A stretch of DNA of 64,000 nt from Casuarina equisetifolia. Its lineage: Eukaryota > Streptophyta > Magnoliopsida > Fagales > Casuarinaceae. The notes beneath the pieces were generated by a model that had not been told where the DNA came from, did not search any database, and saw only the letters and a program-made list of their open reading frames with translations. Each line of letters starts with the position of its first letter. The stretch's first letter is position 1. A program made the translations under genes and the position numbers. Location of the stretch: positions 14,741,931-14,805,930 of the forward strand of contig CM052357.1 in the NCBI GenBank assembly GCA_028551475.1. The letters are read 5' to 3'. Positions 22,366-34,894 of the stretch are shown one piece after another.

Positions 22366-22908
22366 ATTTTGCCAAAAAGGGCCACTAAAAAGTTAATTGT
22401 TATTAACTTAAGAAATGTGGTCATCCCAAGTCAAGATGTTTTAAACTCCATGGTGGTTCTCCTTCGAAGAAAGGTAAAGGAAAATTTGTCAAGCACCAAT
22501 CTACTAACCATGCCACTATCAATGATGACTCTAATGAAGTAGTTGTCCTTAAAAGGATCATATGGAAATTATGACATATCTTAGGAAGTAGAAACAACCC
22601 ACAACCCACTCCTCTATTGCAAATGCTTCATGCACCATTACTCATGTAGCATGTATTTTTCCTTAACAATCATACTTTTCTCATTGGCTTACAAACTTAG
22701 GAGCTAGTGACCATATTATAGATAATTTTAAAATTTTAATTTCTCCTTAGTCATGCATTCATGAATCTATGACTATGAAACTACCTAATGGCCAACATAT
22801 TCCCATCACTCACATTGGGTTTTGTCATTTTACAAGATAAATACTTTCTTTGTGATGTGCTTTATGCTTTTGTATTTACAACCAATTTATTATCTACCAC
22901 CAAATATA
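22366..22908 (+). pseudogene. Copia element M: end of gag and start of protease
   Basis: A decayed zinc knuckle can be read at 22398-22439: C-Y-stop-L-KK-CGHPKSRC, in which the second cysteine codon is lost, followed by FKLHGGSPSKKGKGKF. Downstream, in another frame, is the protease region SHWLTNLGASDHI (active site D-S-G eroded to N-L-G), followed by KLPNGQHIPITHIG. This differs clearly from the SIRE copies, so M belongs to another copia lineage, perhaps Ale/Retrofit-like. The coding sequence continues after solo LTR U at 24472. Confidence 0.78.
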
Positions 22909-24471
22909 TGTTGAAAATCATGTGTTTATGTATTTTGTTGAGAAAAATTTTATTTATGAATATATGAGTTTGTGTGCATATATTGAATACCAAAGGAAGT
23001 AAAAGGTGTGCTAATTATAATATCAATTAATTATATAATAAAGTAGCTGATTTCCTACATTCCATTATCAAGTATCACATATGGAGTTAAAATGAACTAT
23101 TTTACGTGTAATTTAATTAGTAAAATAATTCATACTAGTGCTTATATTAAGAGAATGTGATACTTGGAAATTGTGTGCTTATAGGTATGTTTGAAGGATG
23201 AAGGTATGCTATTTGTTCAAGTTAAATATGAGAGAAAACATATCATTATTGGACCGACCATATATATATTGGACTGATGCTGGACCAACCATATATATAT
23301 TGGACTGATGCTGAACTGACCATATATATATTGGATTGATGTTGGACCGATTAAATAAAAAAACTCAGCTTAAGCGCCTGGACAGCTCGTGAAGCTGAAG
23401 CCTATAGAACTCAGCCTGAGTGCCTAGATAGCCCGTGAAGTTGACGCCCACAAAACTCAGCCTAAGCGCATATCACTTAAGTGAAACGCTGCTATTTCAC
23501 TTTGATAAGAGGTTAAGCTCTTATCTCGAATAGTTTGAAGCCCTAGCCACACACCTGATCAAAGCCACCCTCCTCCTCCTTCTCTCTCTTGACTATCGAC
23601 TCTCCAACGAGAAGAAAAATGAAGTGATAGATTGTCTGAACAGGTATTTGCTGCAAAAATCATCATCTCTGCAATTGTGTGATGTCGCATTTATCAAATC
23701 TCAATGGAAGAAATTCAAACAGGTTTGAACTGAAACCCTAAAGTGTTCAAGGTTTGATAATTATTTACTATAAAAGGAGCTTCGGGTGAATGTTTGGCGC
23801 TTGCTGATCGATATATTGCTGATTTAATTAAATGAGATTGAAGCTTTAAATCATTTGCTCTCACTGCCGTGTTCTTCAATTCTTGAAGAAAGAAAGAATC
23901 CTCGGTGATATTCCTTACATTTATTATCTTGTGAATATCAACTGATAGATTAATCTTTGTATGTGCTAGATTATCTCAAACATTATTTGCATAGAAAGAT
24001 CTTTGTAAATCCAAAACCCTAGCTTTGTTAAAATTGGGGATTTCATGATTAGAGCTTGAATTAATTCTTCATACATTTAATTAGCTCTCTAATAAGCTTA
24101 ATTCCTCACCCATATTACATATTTGAGGATTAGCTTGTTGTACTAAGGTTTTATAAACCTAAACTCTATAACTAAGAATTCAAATAACCCCTTTTAAGGA
24201 GTTGTGAGGTGTAGGAGAAGAGTTCTCCTAGCTTGAGTAAAGTAGCTTCAACTTGGTTTAAGTTAAAGGAGAAAATGGTGGAAGTAGGTGAAAAGTGCCG
24301 AACCACCATGTAATTCTTTGAGCATGATTATTTTGTCTTTGTTCTTATTTATATACACTAATATTACTGTGCTAATTAACAACATTGCTTGAATAATTAA
24401 AAAGGAACTATTACAAGCTAAAATCTAAATATCCAATTCAACCCCTTCTTGGATAGCCATAAAACCTTACA
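22909..24471 (+). mobile_element. Solo SIRE-type LTR U inside element M
   Basis: It runs from TGTTGAAAATCATG to AAAACCTTACA, 1563 bp, with the perfect 5-bp TSD ATATA (22904-22908 and 24472-24476). Removing LTR and one TSD restores continuity of the M coding region. It contains a decayed hairpin box (23016-23040), three 31-bp minisatellite units (23251-23345) and a TATAAAA box at 23769-23775. Confidence 0.93.
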
Positions 24472-27337
24472 ATATACATGAAAATAACTATGTCATCACA
24501 CTACTTTCAAAATTCTGTTTTGTCACAAGATCTGCGGACTAGGATAATGACAGGGAATGGTAAAGTCAAGCATTGTTTTTATTTCCTCATGTCTAATTTT
24601 GATGATGATGCATATACTTCTACAATGTCTAGTAGTAGATTTCTATGTACCTCAAAAGATGAACAATATATGTACTACTTTTTCTTTCCTATCTATTACT
24701 TGTAATATTTTGCATCAACAACTTGGACATTCATCTTTTAATACAATGCACTATATTTGTGATCTTTCAAAGCCTTTTATGCATGATATTAAAGCATGTT
24801 CCATTTGTCCACTTGCAAGCATTCATGGTCCCTGTTTCCAAATAGGACCACAACTACCACCACTTCATTTGAATTGATCCACATAAATATTTGGGGGCTT
24901 TACAATACACTTTCCCACACTATTACAAGTTTTTGCCTCACTATAGTTTATGATTATACTCGTGCTACTTGAACCTTCCTCATGAAACACAAGACTAACA
25001 CCCTTCTTGATATTGAACTTTTTTCTCTATAGTGTCTACCTAATTTAAGGTCTCAATTAAGTGTTTCCACACCGATAATGCATAAGATTTTTTTAGCATT
25101 TCCTATACCTCTTTCTTTAATTCTCAAAGTATTCTTCATTAAAGTTCTTGCCCTTACACTCCTTAACAAAATGGGACAGTTGAAAAGAAACATAAACACT
25201 TGTTTAATGTCACTTAAGCACTTCATTTTTAGGCTCATTATCCCATTCTAATTAATTGTACTCCTAGTTCGATGCTTAAGGGTCAAACACCCTATGAGCA
25301 ACTTTGTGGGAAACCACCTTCACTTGATTATCTTTGTGTATTTAGGTGTTTATGTTATGCAACTCATTTAACTCAAAAGGATAAATTTGGGCCTAGATCA
25401 ATTCCTTTCATATTCATAGGATACCCTTTTGGCCAAAAAAGATATTACCTTTTTGACGTTGAGAGTGGTAAATTTTTTGTGAGTTATGAAGTTGTATTTC
25501 ATGAGTCTATATTTCCATTTAGCTACATCTAGAGATCCATTCTCCGTTCTATGCATTTGCCATCCTCTGACACTCCTCCACAAGACCCTAATTTGTTTGC
25601 CATTATCCTTTACATTGGATTGGACTAGTTTGAGAATCTTCTTTTTAAGAACCTTTGCCACCTCCACAAAAATCAAGTAAAGTTAGTAAACCTCTAATTT
25701 TGGACAAAAGATTATATTGGTAACACCACTACTACTCCCTCTATAGCTTACCCCATATGTAATGTTATCTCACATCACAGAATTTCTAGCACTCATGATC
25801 ATTTCATTTATTCCATCTTTACTATTACTGAACCCACCATATATTGTGAAGCTATCTTAGATTCTAGATGGAGGGATGCCATGATTGAGGATATTAAAGC
25901 ATTAGAATTAAACCACACATGGAAACTAGTTTCTTTGTCTATAGGTCAAAAAGCTATAGGTAGCAAGTGGGTATATAATGTGAAATATAAGAATAATGGA
26001 ACCATTGATTGCCTCAAGGCTCATCTAGTTGCCAAAAGATACATTCAACGCCATGGATTTTATTATGAAGACACTTTTTCTACTATTGGAAAACTTGTCA
26101 TAGTTTGAATCCTTATAGCTTTAGCAATCATCAATGGTTGGGATTTACATAAGATAGATGTTCACAATGTTTTCTTGTAAGTTGATTTAAATTCATATAT
26201 ATATATATATATATATGCATCTTCCAAAGGGATTTTAGCACAAGGGAGGATCCAAAGTTTGTAAACTTAAGAAATCCTTATATGGCCTTAAACAAGCTTT
26301 TAGACAATGATACCAGAAATTCATAGAAGCTTTCCTTTAAACTGATTTCTATCAATCAAAACATGATTAGTCCTTTTTTCTTGAAGCCAACAAGTAAAGG
26401 TCTTCTCATTGTTTTTATTTATGTAGATGACATGATCATAACTAAAGGTGATGAGATAGAGATTAGCAACCTAAAGAATTGTCTATGTTTTACTTTTTAC
26501 TTGAAAGATTTAGGGCTAGTAGAATACTTCTTAGGGGCTGAAATGACATGATCCCTAAATTAGCATAATTTTGAATCAATGCAAGTATGCCATTGAATTA
26601 ATCTTAGAATATGTCATGTTTAGCTGCAAGCTTGCTGATAGCCCCATGAAGCAAAATGCAAAATACACTAACATTGAATATGATGAGTTCCTCCATAAGG
26701 AAGGGGATCTTCCCTTTAAAGATGTCACTAGATATCAAAGGTTGGTTGGTAGATTGATATACCTCACTATGACTAGACCTACCATTTTTTTTGCTATTAG
26801 ATTTCTTAGTCAATTTATGCATGACCCAAAAGATCTTATCTTGAAAGAACCTTTAGAGTTATCAAGTATGTTAAAAAATATCCAGGTCAAGGGTTATTGA
26901 TGAGATCAAATAGCTGTTTAGAGTTATGTGCATATTATGACGATACATATGGTTTATACATTATAGGAAGATGCTCTACTACTGGTTTTTGTATCATGCT
27001 TGGACAGTCCCTAATCTCTTGGAAGAGTAAGAAATAGTCTATTGTCTCTTGTTCTTCAATCAGTTAGAGTATTAATCTATGACATCCATTACATGTGAGA
27101 TATATGGCTTTTAGGTCTTTTTAAAAACTTGCAAGTACCATTATTGCGTCTTGTAAACTCTATTATGATAATGAAGCATCAATGAAGATTGCTATAAATT
27201 TGTGTTGAATGAAAAAACCAAACACAGAAATTGATTATCATTTCATTGGAGAGAAGATTGATGCATGAGTGATTTGGATTGCTTATATCTCCACATGAGA
27301 TTAGCTAGTTGATCTGTTGGCAAAGGCTTTGGGTATA
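24472..27337 (+). pseudogene. Copia element M: integrase, RT and RNase H remnant
   Basis: Order of readable parts: pre-integrase zinc region HQQLGHSS...CSICPLA (24715-24830); a ruined integrase core with an NGTVEKKHKH-like active-site helix (25170-25200); integrase C-terminal part (LKGQTPYEQLCGKPPSLDYL, YPFGQKRYYLFDVE; 25272-25532); RT (NHTWKLV, GSKWVYNVKY; 25881-26108); SLYGLKQAF; the catalytic motif FIYVDDMIITKGDE (26410-26460); YFLGAEM; and RNase H pieces (TGFCIMLGQSLISWKSKK, LYYDNEAS, LVDLLAKALG) to 27337. There are many stops. A (TA)n expansion sits in RT at 26198-26217. LTR C cuts off the 3' end. Confidence 0.85.
26198..26217. repeat. (TA)n microsatellite in the RT remnant of M
   Basis: It lies where copia RT normally reads from AFL to the PPGF/LPKGF segment, so it is an expansion within former coding sequence. 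Confidence 0.85.
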
Positions 27338-27866
27338 TGATAACTCTATATTTTATAGAGTTATTATTATTATTTTAAGTAATATTTATTATAGTATTTA
27401 TTAAATTATAGTTATATTTGTTTATAATTATGCAATTTGTGTTCTTTTATGTAGGAATCCCAAATAGTAGAAATACAAAAGAAAAAGAAGGAAAAGAGAA
27501 TGAAAACAAGCAAAAGACTCACGTGAGAAAAAGGAAAAAAGAAGGGACCCGTGAGGTTATGGTGAAAATAAAAGGACAAAGGTGAGAGTTGGGTTCAGAG
27601 TGAAAAGAGAGAGAGAGGAGGACGAACGTTGATGTGGGATAGTCATGCGACCACTAACTGGAACACTGTTTGCGTTCTTCTCCTCTAGCGACAGAACACC
27701 GTGCATGTGACCCATTCCCCAATCATTTAGTTGCATTATTTGGCTAGATCTGAGGTGCTTTTAGTGAGGAGGGAGTAGATTTAATAGATTTGTGTGTTAT
27801 TTGGCAATTACATGGCTATTTTAGATGGTTTCACAGTGGTTTCACAGTGGTTTCCAGTGACAATGG

Positions 27867-29090
27867 TGTTCGGTGAAATCTAGATGCAAGTGAACATGTC
27901 GAACAAGTAATATAATGATAAAAAGATATTGTCCCACAGAGATTGGTGATTACTAAACCAATTAATTACTAATAGTAAACAACTCTTAGAATTTATCTAG
28001 CAAATCAAATTGATAGATGATAAATTAACTAACTAAATGTAAGAAAACTAAATACAAGAAAGATGTTAAAGCATATGATTTCACCATAATTACTAGGTAT
28101 TAATATTGATTATTTATGCTTGCAAGATGGATAATATCTATGTGATGGCGGAACTTCCTAATTTATTTACTATCCTATGTCTAGGTATAGCAAACCTACT
28201 TAGTTCATTAATTCACTATATCTTTATATGTGAATTGAAACAAACCAAATGCATTAGGATCTATGAACATTCCTAGTTTACACCGAAAGCCACACAAATA
28301 ACATAGTATATATCTATCTATATTTAATTTATGGTTACATATTACAAGAAGCAACTGCATATCATCTCTTGTTGGTATCAAACATGCAAATTATATCATT
28401 CAAGTGGTAGCTAATCACTTAAAAGCATTAAATACAGTAATATGAAACTTCACATAAATAAAATATCTTGCAAAACATAATAATCATAAGATTCATACCA
28501 TTATAATTAGGTTACATCGTAGCTCTAACAAAAATAAATTAAAACATAAAGAAATAATGAGGAAGAATAGTAATAAGAAATAAAGAAAGCATCTTGAATC
28601 CAAGAACAAGAAGTTTGTCACCTTTTTTGTCTTCTCTTCAAGAAAACCTTGAATTCTTGGCTTCTTTCTTGAGTTGTGCTCAATTTCCTCCTCCTTCTTC
28701 TTTTGCCTCTTCTTTCTCTTAAATAGGGTTTAGGTTTAGACATATCTCCCATTCTAGTAGAATTGGGTTTTAGAAACCTAAACACAATTGGGTTTTGAAC
28801 TCTTAAATTAATTGAGACTTGAATTCCTAACATGACTGGGTTTTCTATTTATTTAGAAAACCCAACAATAATAGAAAATCTAATAATAATCATCCAAAGC
28901 CCAAGCCCATCTTGATTCTCTTGATCTTGATATTATGATTTTGCCACACAATAAGCATCAGGTTCTCCATGTTTATTCCTTTTCTCCTTGCCTCCTTGTG
29001 CTACATAAACAAGATAAATTTAGGTAAATAAAGAGGAGTTCAAATGTTTTCTCACAATTATTAAAGTTATTTATTACCTAATTACCTAAG
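27867..29090 (-). repeat. 3' LTR of element B, inner end deleted
   Basis: It matches 31696-32880 from TGTTCGGTGAAATCTA to the AAGTTATTTATTRCCTAA segment, then runs straight into internal sequence. The terminal hairpin and the polypurine tract are missing, so this copy could not have transposed in its present form. Confidence 0.85.
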
Positions 29091-29766
29091 TTGTTCAAGG
29101 CTTATGGCTATATATATATGGGTGTCATTAAAAAAAATGGATAAGAATCAAGGCTCAGCGGGGTGATTGGTGATAAATAAATAGGGTTGGCTTGAAAGGC
29201 TTAAACGATCCAAAGAATTGCCTAAATCATTTTCTTAATTAGATACAGCTTAGGATTTTGCCTCAAGAGAAAATCAAACAAATTCTAAGATTTAGGTGAG
29301 ATCTAAGAAAATCACATACTTCACATGAATGTTCTTTAGAGATACACACAATTTCAAAAATGAAGGACTTTTAGTGCTTAATAGGTGGATCAACATAATC
29401 AAAATCACACTTAACTCACATCACAATTGCAGGTTTGAAGGAAATCTAAATCTTCGAAAGAATCACTAAGAATTCACAACATGGGATGTAATCATGACAT
29501 AAGAAAAAAAAATTTCAATCAAATTTAGCATAAAGGTTCTTTCCCTACCCCTAAACTTGAATGAAGCATTGTCCTTAATGTAAAAACAAAAGAAATCAAT
29601 AATAAAGAAGGAATAAGAAAACTCCTTTGATTGTAGGTTGTCAAAATGGAGCTGTGATGAGCATATGGTGATAGCCTTCTAACCAAACTGCTAACAAAAT
29701 ACTTAGGTTGCCTCCTAAGAAGCGCTTGTTTTATAGTTTTCAGCCAAACGATCCACCATATGTTGC
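29091..29766 (-). other. Non-coding tail of element B
   Basis: This is the counterpart of 6452-7320 of element A on the other strand, with the AGCGGGGTGATTGG (29156-29169) and CCTCCTAAGAAGCGCTTG (29709-29726) segments. No gene is seen. Confidence 0.75.
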
Positions 29767-31372
29767 TCAAGGAGGATGAAACTCCAATAGTTTAGGAGAC
29801 AGCTTGTGTCGTTTGATTGTTGTGCATTCTTCAATAAGCACAACTATCTCATATACTTCCAACTTCCTTTTGTTCTCCAATATCTTGTTCAACAATTTTG
29901 CACAACTAGATATTTGAACTAGAGCATCTGCAAAAAAAATGTTAATGTGTAGTTTTAAAGATATATTAAGGAATTCCAAAAACTGATTATCTTTTACGCA
30001 TTGCTAGAATCTTTGGGGAGATAAAGCTGGAGGCATAAAGGACATAGGATTTTCTGGAACAAGCTTGCTCCTAGGTCCCTCCTCAAGTTGCATGTTGACA
30101 TCTTGATCATTATCTTTGAGACTCTCATTGTCAACATCAACTTCTCTTACTTACTTGCCACATGTTGGGGTTATTGCCTCTACAGTATCTTTAAGACTTT
30201 TCTCTATATCACTAGGCAAAGGACCCTCCTGATTCTTTGAGATCATACTGATGAGCTGACTAATTTGCACCTTTAATTTTTGGATTGAAGCTTCTTGTCT
30301 TTGAAAACTCACTTCTTGATTCTGAAATCTTGCTTCAATCCTATCTATAAAGTTATGTGTGGTTCTAGCCAGCTCACTAATCATGTCCTCGTAGTTAGGT
30401 TTCACCTCTTCTGTTTGTCAAAATGTTGGTTGCATTCTCATCTCACTTAGGTTACTCCATGAAAAAGTTTGATGGTTATGCCATCCCAAGTTGTATGTAT
30501 TTGAGTAATAATCATTTCGTGACCTGCTAGGAATTTCAACAAAATTAGCATAATCATTATAATGAGCATTAGGGTTACCTACTTGACATTCTGTGCTCTC
30601 ATGTGCTCCACCACAAAATTCATATTCTCTATTCTTTAGGAATACTTACAATTCTACACATAAGTTGGTGAGGGTATCTACTTCATGGACTCCACTTGCT
30701 TGATGCATTAGTAGTCTCTCAATAGACCATTGATAGTTATCAAATGCCATCTCCTCTAGAAAATTAAATGCCTCTTCCAGTGTTTTGCTATGTAAGTCCC
30801 CTCCTACAACTGTATCAATTACACAATGAAGATTCATATTACACCCATCATAAAAAGTTTGTATTGTAACCACGTGGGTAATCCATGATTTGGACATTTC
30901 CTCAAAAGTTCCTTGAATCTCTCCCAAGCTTCATATAATAATTCATCATTCATCTGCTTAAAAGTGAAAATATCATTATGCAATTTAGTATATCTTGCAA
31001 AAGGAAAGAATTTACCAATAAATTTCTGAGCCAAATCATCCCATGTAGTAATTAATCCTGCAGGAAGTGAAAATAACCAATTTTTAGCTGTATCTCTAAG
31101 AGAAGATGGAAATAGTTTCAACCTAATAACATCTTTTGTAACTCCATGATCTCTAATCGTGTCACAGAATTCAAGGAATGCTTCAATGTGAGCATTTGGA
31201 TCCTCATTTGGTAGCTCACTATATTGCATAGATTTTTGAAGCATCTTGATGAGCATAGGCTTGATCTCAAAGTTATTTGCCTAGAGTGCAGGCCTTTGAA
31301 AGCTTGATGTGGCATTCCAAAATGATGGTGCATAATCTTTCAGCAACTACTTGTACCATCATTATTCTCCAT
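29767..31372 (-). pseudogene. Athila/Tat-like gag of element B
   Basis: Gag starts at 31372 (MENNDGT on the minus strand). The capsid core is open at 30834-31256: SELPNEDPNAHIEAFLEFCD, KLFPSSLRDTAKNWLFSLP, TWDDLAQKFIGKFFP and NDELLYEAWERFKELLRKCPNHG, a clear Retrotrans_gag domain. Then follow a frameshift near 30850, the knuckle segment CGGAHESTECQ (near 30600), a coiled segment (RFQNQEVSFQRQEASIQKLKVQISQ) and the pre-protease segment ILENKRKLEVYEIVVLIEE, ending at KLLEFHPP-stop (29767). Upstream is the primer site. Several stops and frameshifts are present. It is the best preserved gag of this family in the window. Confidence 0.88.
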
Positions 31373-31399
31373 CATTGTTGCTTAACTTTCTACAACAAC

Positions 31400-31625
31400 A
31401 ACTTAATAAAGACTTTTTTTTTCTTTTAAGAAGAAAAATAAAGCAAAATAAAAAAAATGATTTTTTTCTTTTCTATTTTTTTTATAGCTAAAAAATGATT
31501 TTTTTTGTTTTAGCAACTTTAAAAAAATGATTTTTTTTCAAGAATTAAAAGAAATGATTTTTTTCAAGAATTAAAAATTAAAAAAATAATTTTTTTCTTA
31601 AAAGAAAATAAAAGCTAGATTAAAC
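31400..31625 (-). repeat. A/T homopolymer-rich leader of element B
   Basis: Repeated blocks of the form AAAAAATGATTTTTTT (near 31455, 31488, 31523, 31550 and 31580) lie between the primer site and the gag start. Element A has only a short ordinary leader here (5331-5429), so this is an expansion specific to B. Confidence 0.8.
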
Positions 31626-31671
31626 CTAGAAATTATTCGGTATTAATATTAATCAGTAGTAAAACAACCAA

Positions 31672-31689
31672 TCCTCGGCAATGGCACCA
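31672..31689 (-). promoter_or_regulatory. Primer binding site of element B, tRNA-Asp type
   Basis: On the minus strand it reads TGGTGCCATTGCCGAGGA, six bases from the LTR end, with a few transitions from the tRNA-Asp complement. Confidence 0.85.
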
Positions 31690-31695
31690 AAAACA

Positions 31696-32909
31696 TGTTC
31701 GGTGAAATCTAAATGCAAGTGAACATGTCGAACAAGTAATATAATAATAAGAAAGATATCGTCCCACAGAGATTGGTGATTACTAAACCAATTAATTACT
31801 AACAGTGAACAACTCCTAGAATTTATCTAGCAAATCAAATTGATAGATGATAGATTAACAAACTAAATGTAAGAAAACTAAATACCATAAATATGTTAGA
31901 ACATATGATTTCACCATAATTACTAGGTATTAATATTGATTATTTATGCTTGCAAGATGGATAATATCTATGTGATAGCGGAACTTCCTAATTTATTTAC
32001 TATCCTATGTCTAGGTATAGCAAACCTATTTAGTTCATTAATTCACTATATCTCTGTATGTGAATTGAAACAAACAAAATGCATTAGGATCTATGAACAT
32101 TCCTAGTTTACACCGAAAGACATACAAATAACATGATATATGTCTATCTATATTTAATTTATGGTTACATATTACAAGAAGCAATTGCATATCATTTCCT
32201 GTCGGTCTTAAACATGCAAATCAGATCATTCAAGTGGTAGCTAATCACTTAAAAGCATTAAACACAGTAATATGAAACTTCACATAAACAAAATATCTTG
32301 CAAAACATAATAATCATAAGATTCATACCATCATAATTAGATTACATCGTAGCTCTAACAAAAATAAACTAAAACATAAAGAAATAATGAGGAAGAATAG
32401 TAATAAGAAATAAAGAAGGCATCTTGAATCCTAGGAACAAGAAGTTTGTCACCCTTTTTGTCTTTTCTTCAAGAAAACCTTGAATTCTTGGTCTCTTTCT
32501 TGAGTCATGCTCAATTTCCTCCTCCTCCTTCTTTTGCCTCTTCTCTTCTCTTAAATAGGGTTTTAGAGACCTAAAACAATTGTGTTTTGAACTCTTAAAT
32601 TAATTGGGACTTGAATTCCTAACATGACTGGGTTTTCTATTTATTTAGAAAACCCAACAATAATAGAAAATCTAATAACAATCATCCAAAGCCCAAGCCC
32701 ATCTTGATTCTCTTGATCTTGATATTACGATTTTGCCACACAATAAGCATAAGGTTCTCCATGTTTATTCCTTTTCTCCTTGCCACCTTGTGCTACATAA
32801 ACAAGATAAATTTAGGTAAATAAAGAGGAGTTCAAATGTTTTCTCACAATTATTAAAGTTATTTATTGCCTAAAATAGGTAAAATAACTCTATAAAAATA
32901 AAGTTATCA
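31696..32909 (-). repeat. 5' LTR of element B
   Basis: This is a 1214-bp LTR, TGTTCGGTGAAATC to AAAGTTATCA as written on the plus strand, shorter than the 1.7-kb LTR of A. A TAAATAGGG segment near 32551 is a TATA-like box on the minus strand. Confidence 0.88.
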
Positions 32910-33210
32910 AATGGCGAACATTGTTCGTGGGCGATTTCCAGTGGTTTTTTGGCAAATCTGCATGACCCGTTGATAGATCAGCTTCTTGGGCTACTTTCTA
33001 GAGGTTTCTAAAGGCGTGTGGTAATGGCACATGACAACTCATTTCTACTCGTTTTCTTCCCATTTTCCAACTAGCTCCTTTTCCTATTCTTGGTATGCAG
33101 ATTTGTCTAAACTTTCTCTAAATTGAAGACATTTTGGTGACATATTTGATATTTTTAATTTGAATAATGTTTTATTCCATTTCTTGCACTATTTCTATTT
33201 ATGTAAATAT

Positions 33211-33599
33211 GATTCAATTCCATCTTATGTCAAGAATAGAAGTGAGGGGATAGATAGTATTCTAGGATTGCAAGTATAGAATTCAAGAACTTTATATGTC
33301 ATCATCAAGGGTTGCAAAAGTATGGTTATTTAGGCTTCAATACACCTAATGTAACAATATTCAAGGCTTACGAAGAATATAGGCAAGATTAGATACAGTT
33401 CTTTGTAACTTAGAGGCATTTGTAGATTTTCCAACTCTAAAGGTGTAACATTTAACAAAAGTAGGAATAGATCATAATCCTTTACTAGTTAAATTACATG
33501 GAGTTTTTTAGGGTGCAAGACCATTTATTTTCAAAGGCAATGGTTAGAGGCTTCTTTTACCAAAGAATTTGTTATTACACAGTGGATAGTGTTAGGTAT
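33211..33599. other. Unassigned sequence
   Basis: About 390 AT-rich bases lie between truncated LTR C and LTR L. I see no coding signature or match to the other elements. Confidence 0.5.
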
Positions 33600-34162
33600 A
33601 ATAGCCAACCAAGAAAGAGAGGTTGAATTGGTTTTCTAGCAATATGTCTACAATAGGTTATTTAAAACCAAACGTAACTAAATTAAATACACCACAAGAA
33701 ATAAGTATAGACATCAAGTTAAGATAATCTCAAACAATAAAGAGAGACACCAATTTTTTCACGGTGATTCGGCCCTTTTCACTTACTTCCACCCTTTTCT
33801 TCCTCGAACTAAACCAATTGAAGTCCTCTTTACTAACAAAGTAGCTGAAAACGTTCTCTACATTTTCCAACTCCTCCTCAAGGAGTTATATAGGTCACCA
33901 ATTACAAGATAAGGTTCAAACAACCTTTGTACAAATAGCAAATCCCCAAATAATATGAAATGTGTGGGATGTTCAGGAAGTATTCTTTTAGAACTTGAAT
34001 AAGGTTACGATATTTTAGAATGTAAGAAACTGGCTACTTTATAATATCATTGATTGATATTATAATTTATACACCTTTTACTTCTTTTAATTCAATTTGG
34101 TAAAACACTTATATATAATTAGCAACAAAATTTGTCACAGTAAAACGTATCTTTTTCCAACA
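33600..34162 (-). mobile_element. SIRE-type LTR L, internally deleted
   Basis: It starts TGTTAGGTATAATAGCC and ends TTTTTCCAACA, both SIRE LTR ends in reverse. It keeps the hairpin box (34040-34064) and the segment that reads GGTGGAAGTRAGTG in reverse, but is only 563 bp, so roughly 1 kb is missing from the middle. Flanks GATAG and AATGA do not form a TSD. The right flank is Athila internal sequence, suggesting recombination between two LTR copies. Confidence 0.75.
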
Positions 34163-34894
34163 AATGAAGCATTGTCCTTAATGTTAAAGGAAAATAAAGC
34201 AACAATAAGAAGGAACAAGGAGCTCCCCTGACTGTAGGTTGTCAACACAGAGCTATGATGAGCATGTGGTGACAACTTTTCAACAAAAAAAAAACATAAA
34301 ATGCTTGGGTTTCCTCCCAAGAACTACTTGCTTTATAGTTTTTAGCCAAACTATCTTTAACATTGCTACTTAGGGAGGATGAAATTCTAATAGTTTAGGA
34401 GATAGCTTGTGTTTCATAATGGTTAAGCATTCTTTAATCAACACCATTGTCTTTTATAGTTCTAGCTTCCTTTTGTTCTCCAACATCTCCTTCAAAGATT
34501 CTTCATAACTTGGTATTTGAATTGGAGAATTTGCAAAAGGAATGTCAATGTGTAATTTTATAAATACATTAGTGAATTTCAAAAACTAGTTATCTAATTC
34601 ATCTTGTTGGAGTCTTCGGGGAGACGAAGCTAAAGGCATAAAAGGCTTAGGATTTTTTGGAATAAGGTTGCTCCTAGATGCCTCCTCAAGTTGTGTGTTG
34701 ACATCCTTATTTATTTCCTGGAAAATGTCCTTGTTAGCATCATCTTCTCCACTTGTTTGCCACTTGTTAGGGTTATTACCTTTATAGTTTCTTTAAGGCT
34801 TTTCCCTATATTGATAGGCAAAGGACTCTCCTTTCTCTCCAAGATCATATTCATCAACTGACCCATTTATGCTTTTAATCTGATAATTGAAACT
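34163..34894 (-). pseudogene. Athila-like element D: gag C-terminus and tail
   Basis: This is the minus-strand remnant of a third gag-only Athila element. 34163-34369 is non-coding tail (AATGAAGCATTGTCCTTAATG, as in B). From 34370 the gag C-terminus reads backwards from KLLEFHPP-stop through a KKLE-like lysine-rich segment to a QLMNMIL/SPLPIN segment. At 34894 it joins directly to the LTR, so the primer site and most of gag have been deleted. Confidence 0.78.

Larger units (their letters stand above)
27867..32909 (-). mobile_element. Athila/Tat-like gag-only element B, minus strand
   Basis: It is flanked by the perfect TSD AATGG (27862-27866 and 32910-32914). Right (5') LTR 31696-32909, primer site 31672-31689, gag to 29767, non-coding tail, left (3') LTR from 27867. 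No pol. The gag capsid core, lost from A, is present here, while the end of the 3' LTR and the polypurine tract have been deleted (near 29090). It shares with A and D the C-terminal junction KLLEFHPP. It is inserted in LTR C. Confidence 0.92.
27338..33210 (+). mobile_element. Athila-like LTR C, plus strand, split by element B and truncated
   Basis: The left block 27338-27866 starts TGATAACTCTATATTTTATAGAG, with the terminal hairpin, and follows the LTR of element A through its GA-rich and GATCTGAGG segments. After B (TSD AATGG) it resumes at 32915 with the GGCGATTT...AGATCAGCTTC...GATTTGTC segment and fades out near 33210, about halfway through the LTR as judged by A. It is inserted at the 3' end of pol of M. 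The right end is lost, so no TSD can be given. Confidence 0.78.
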
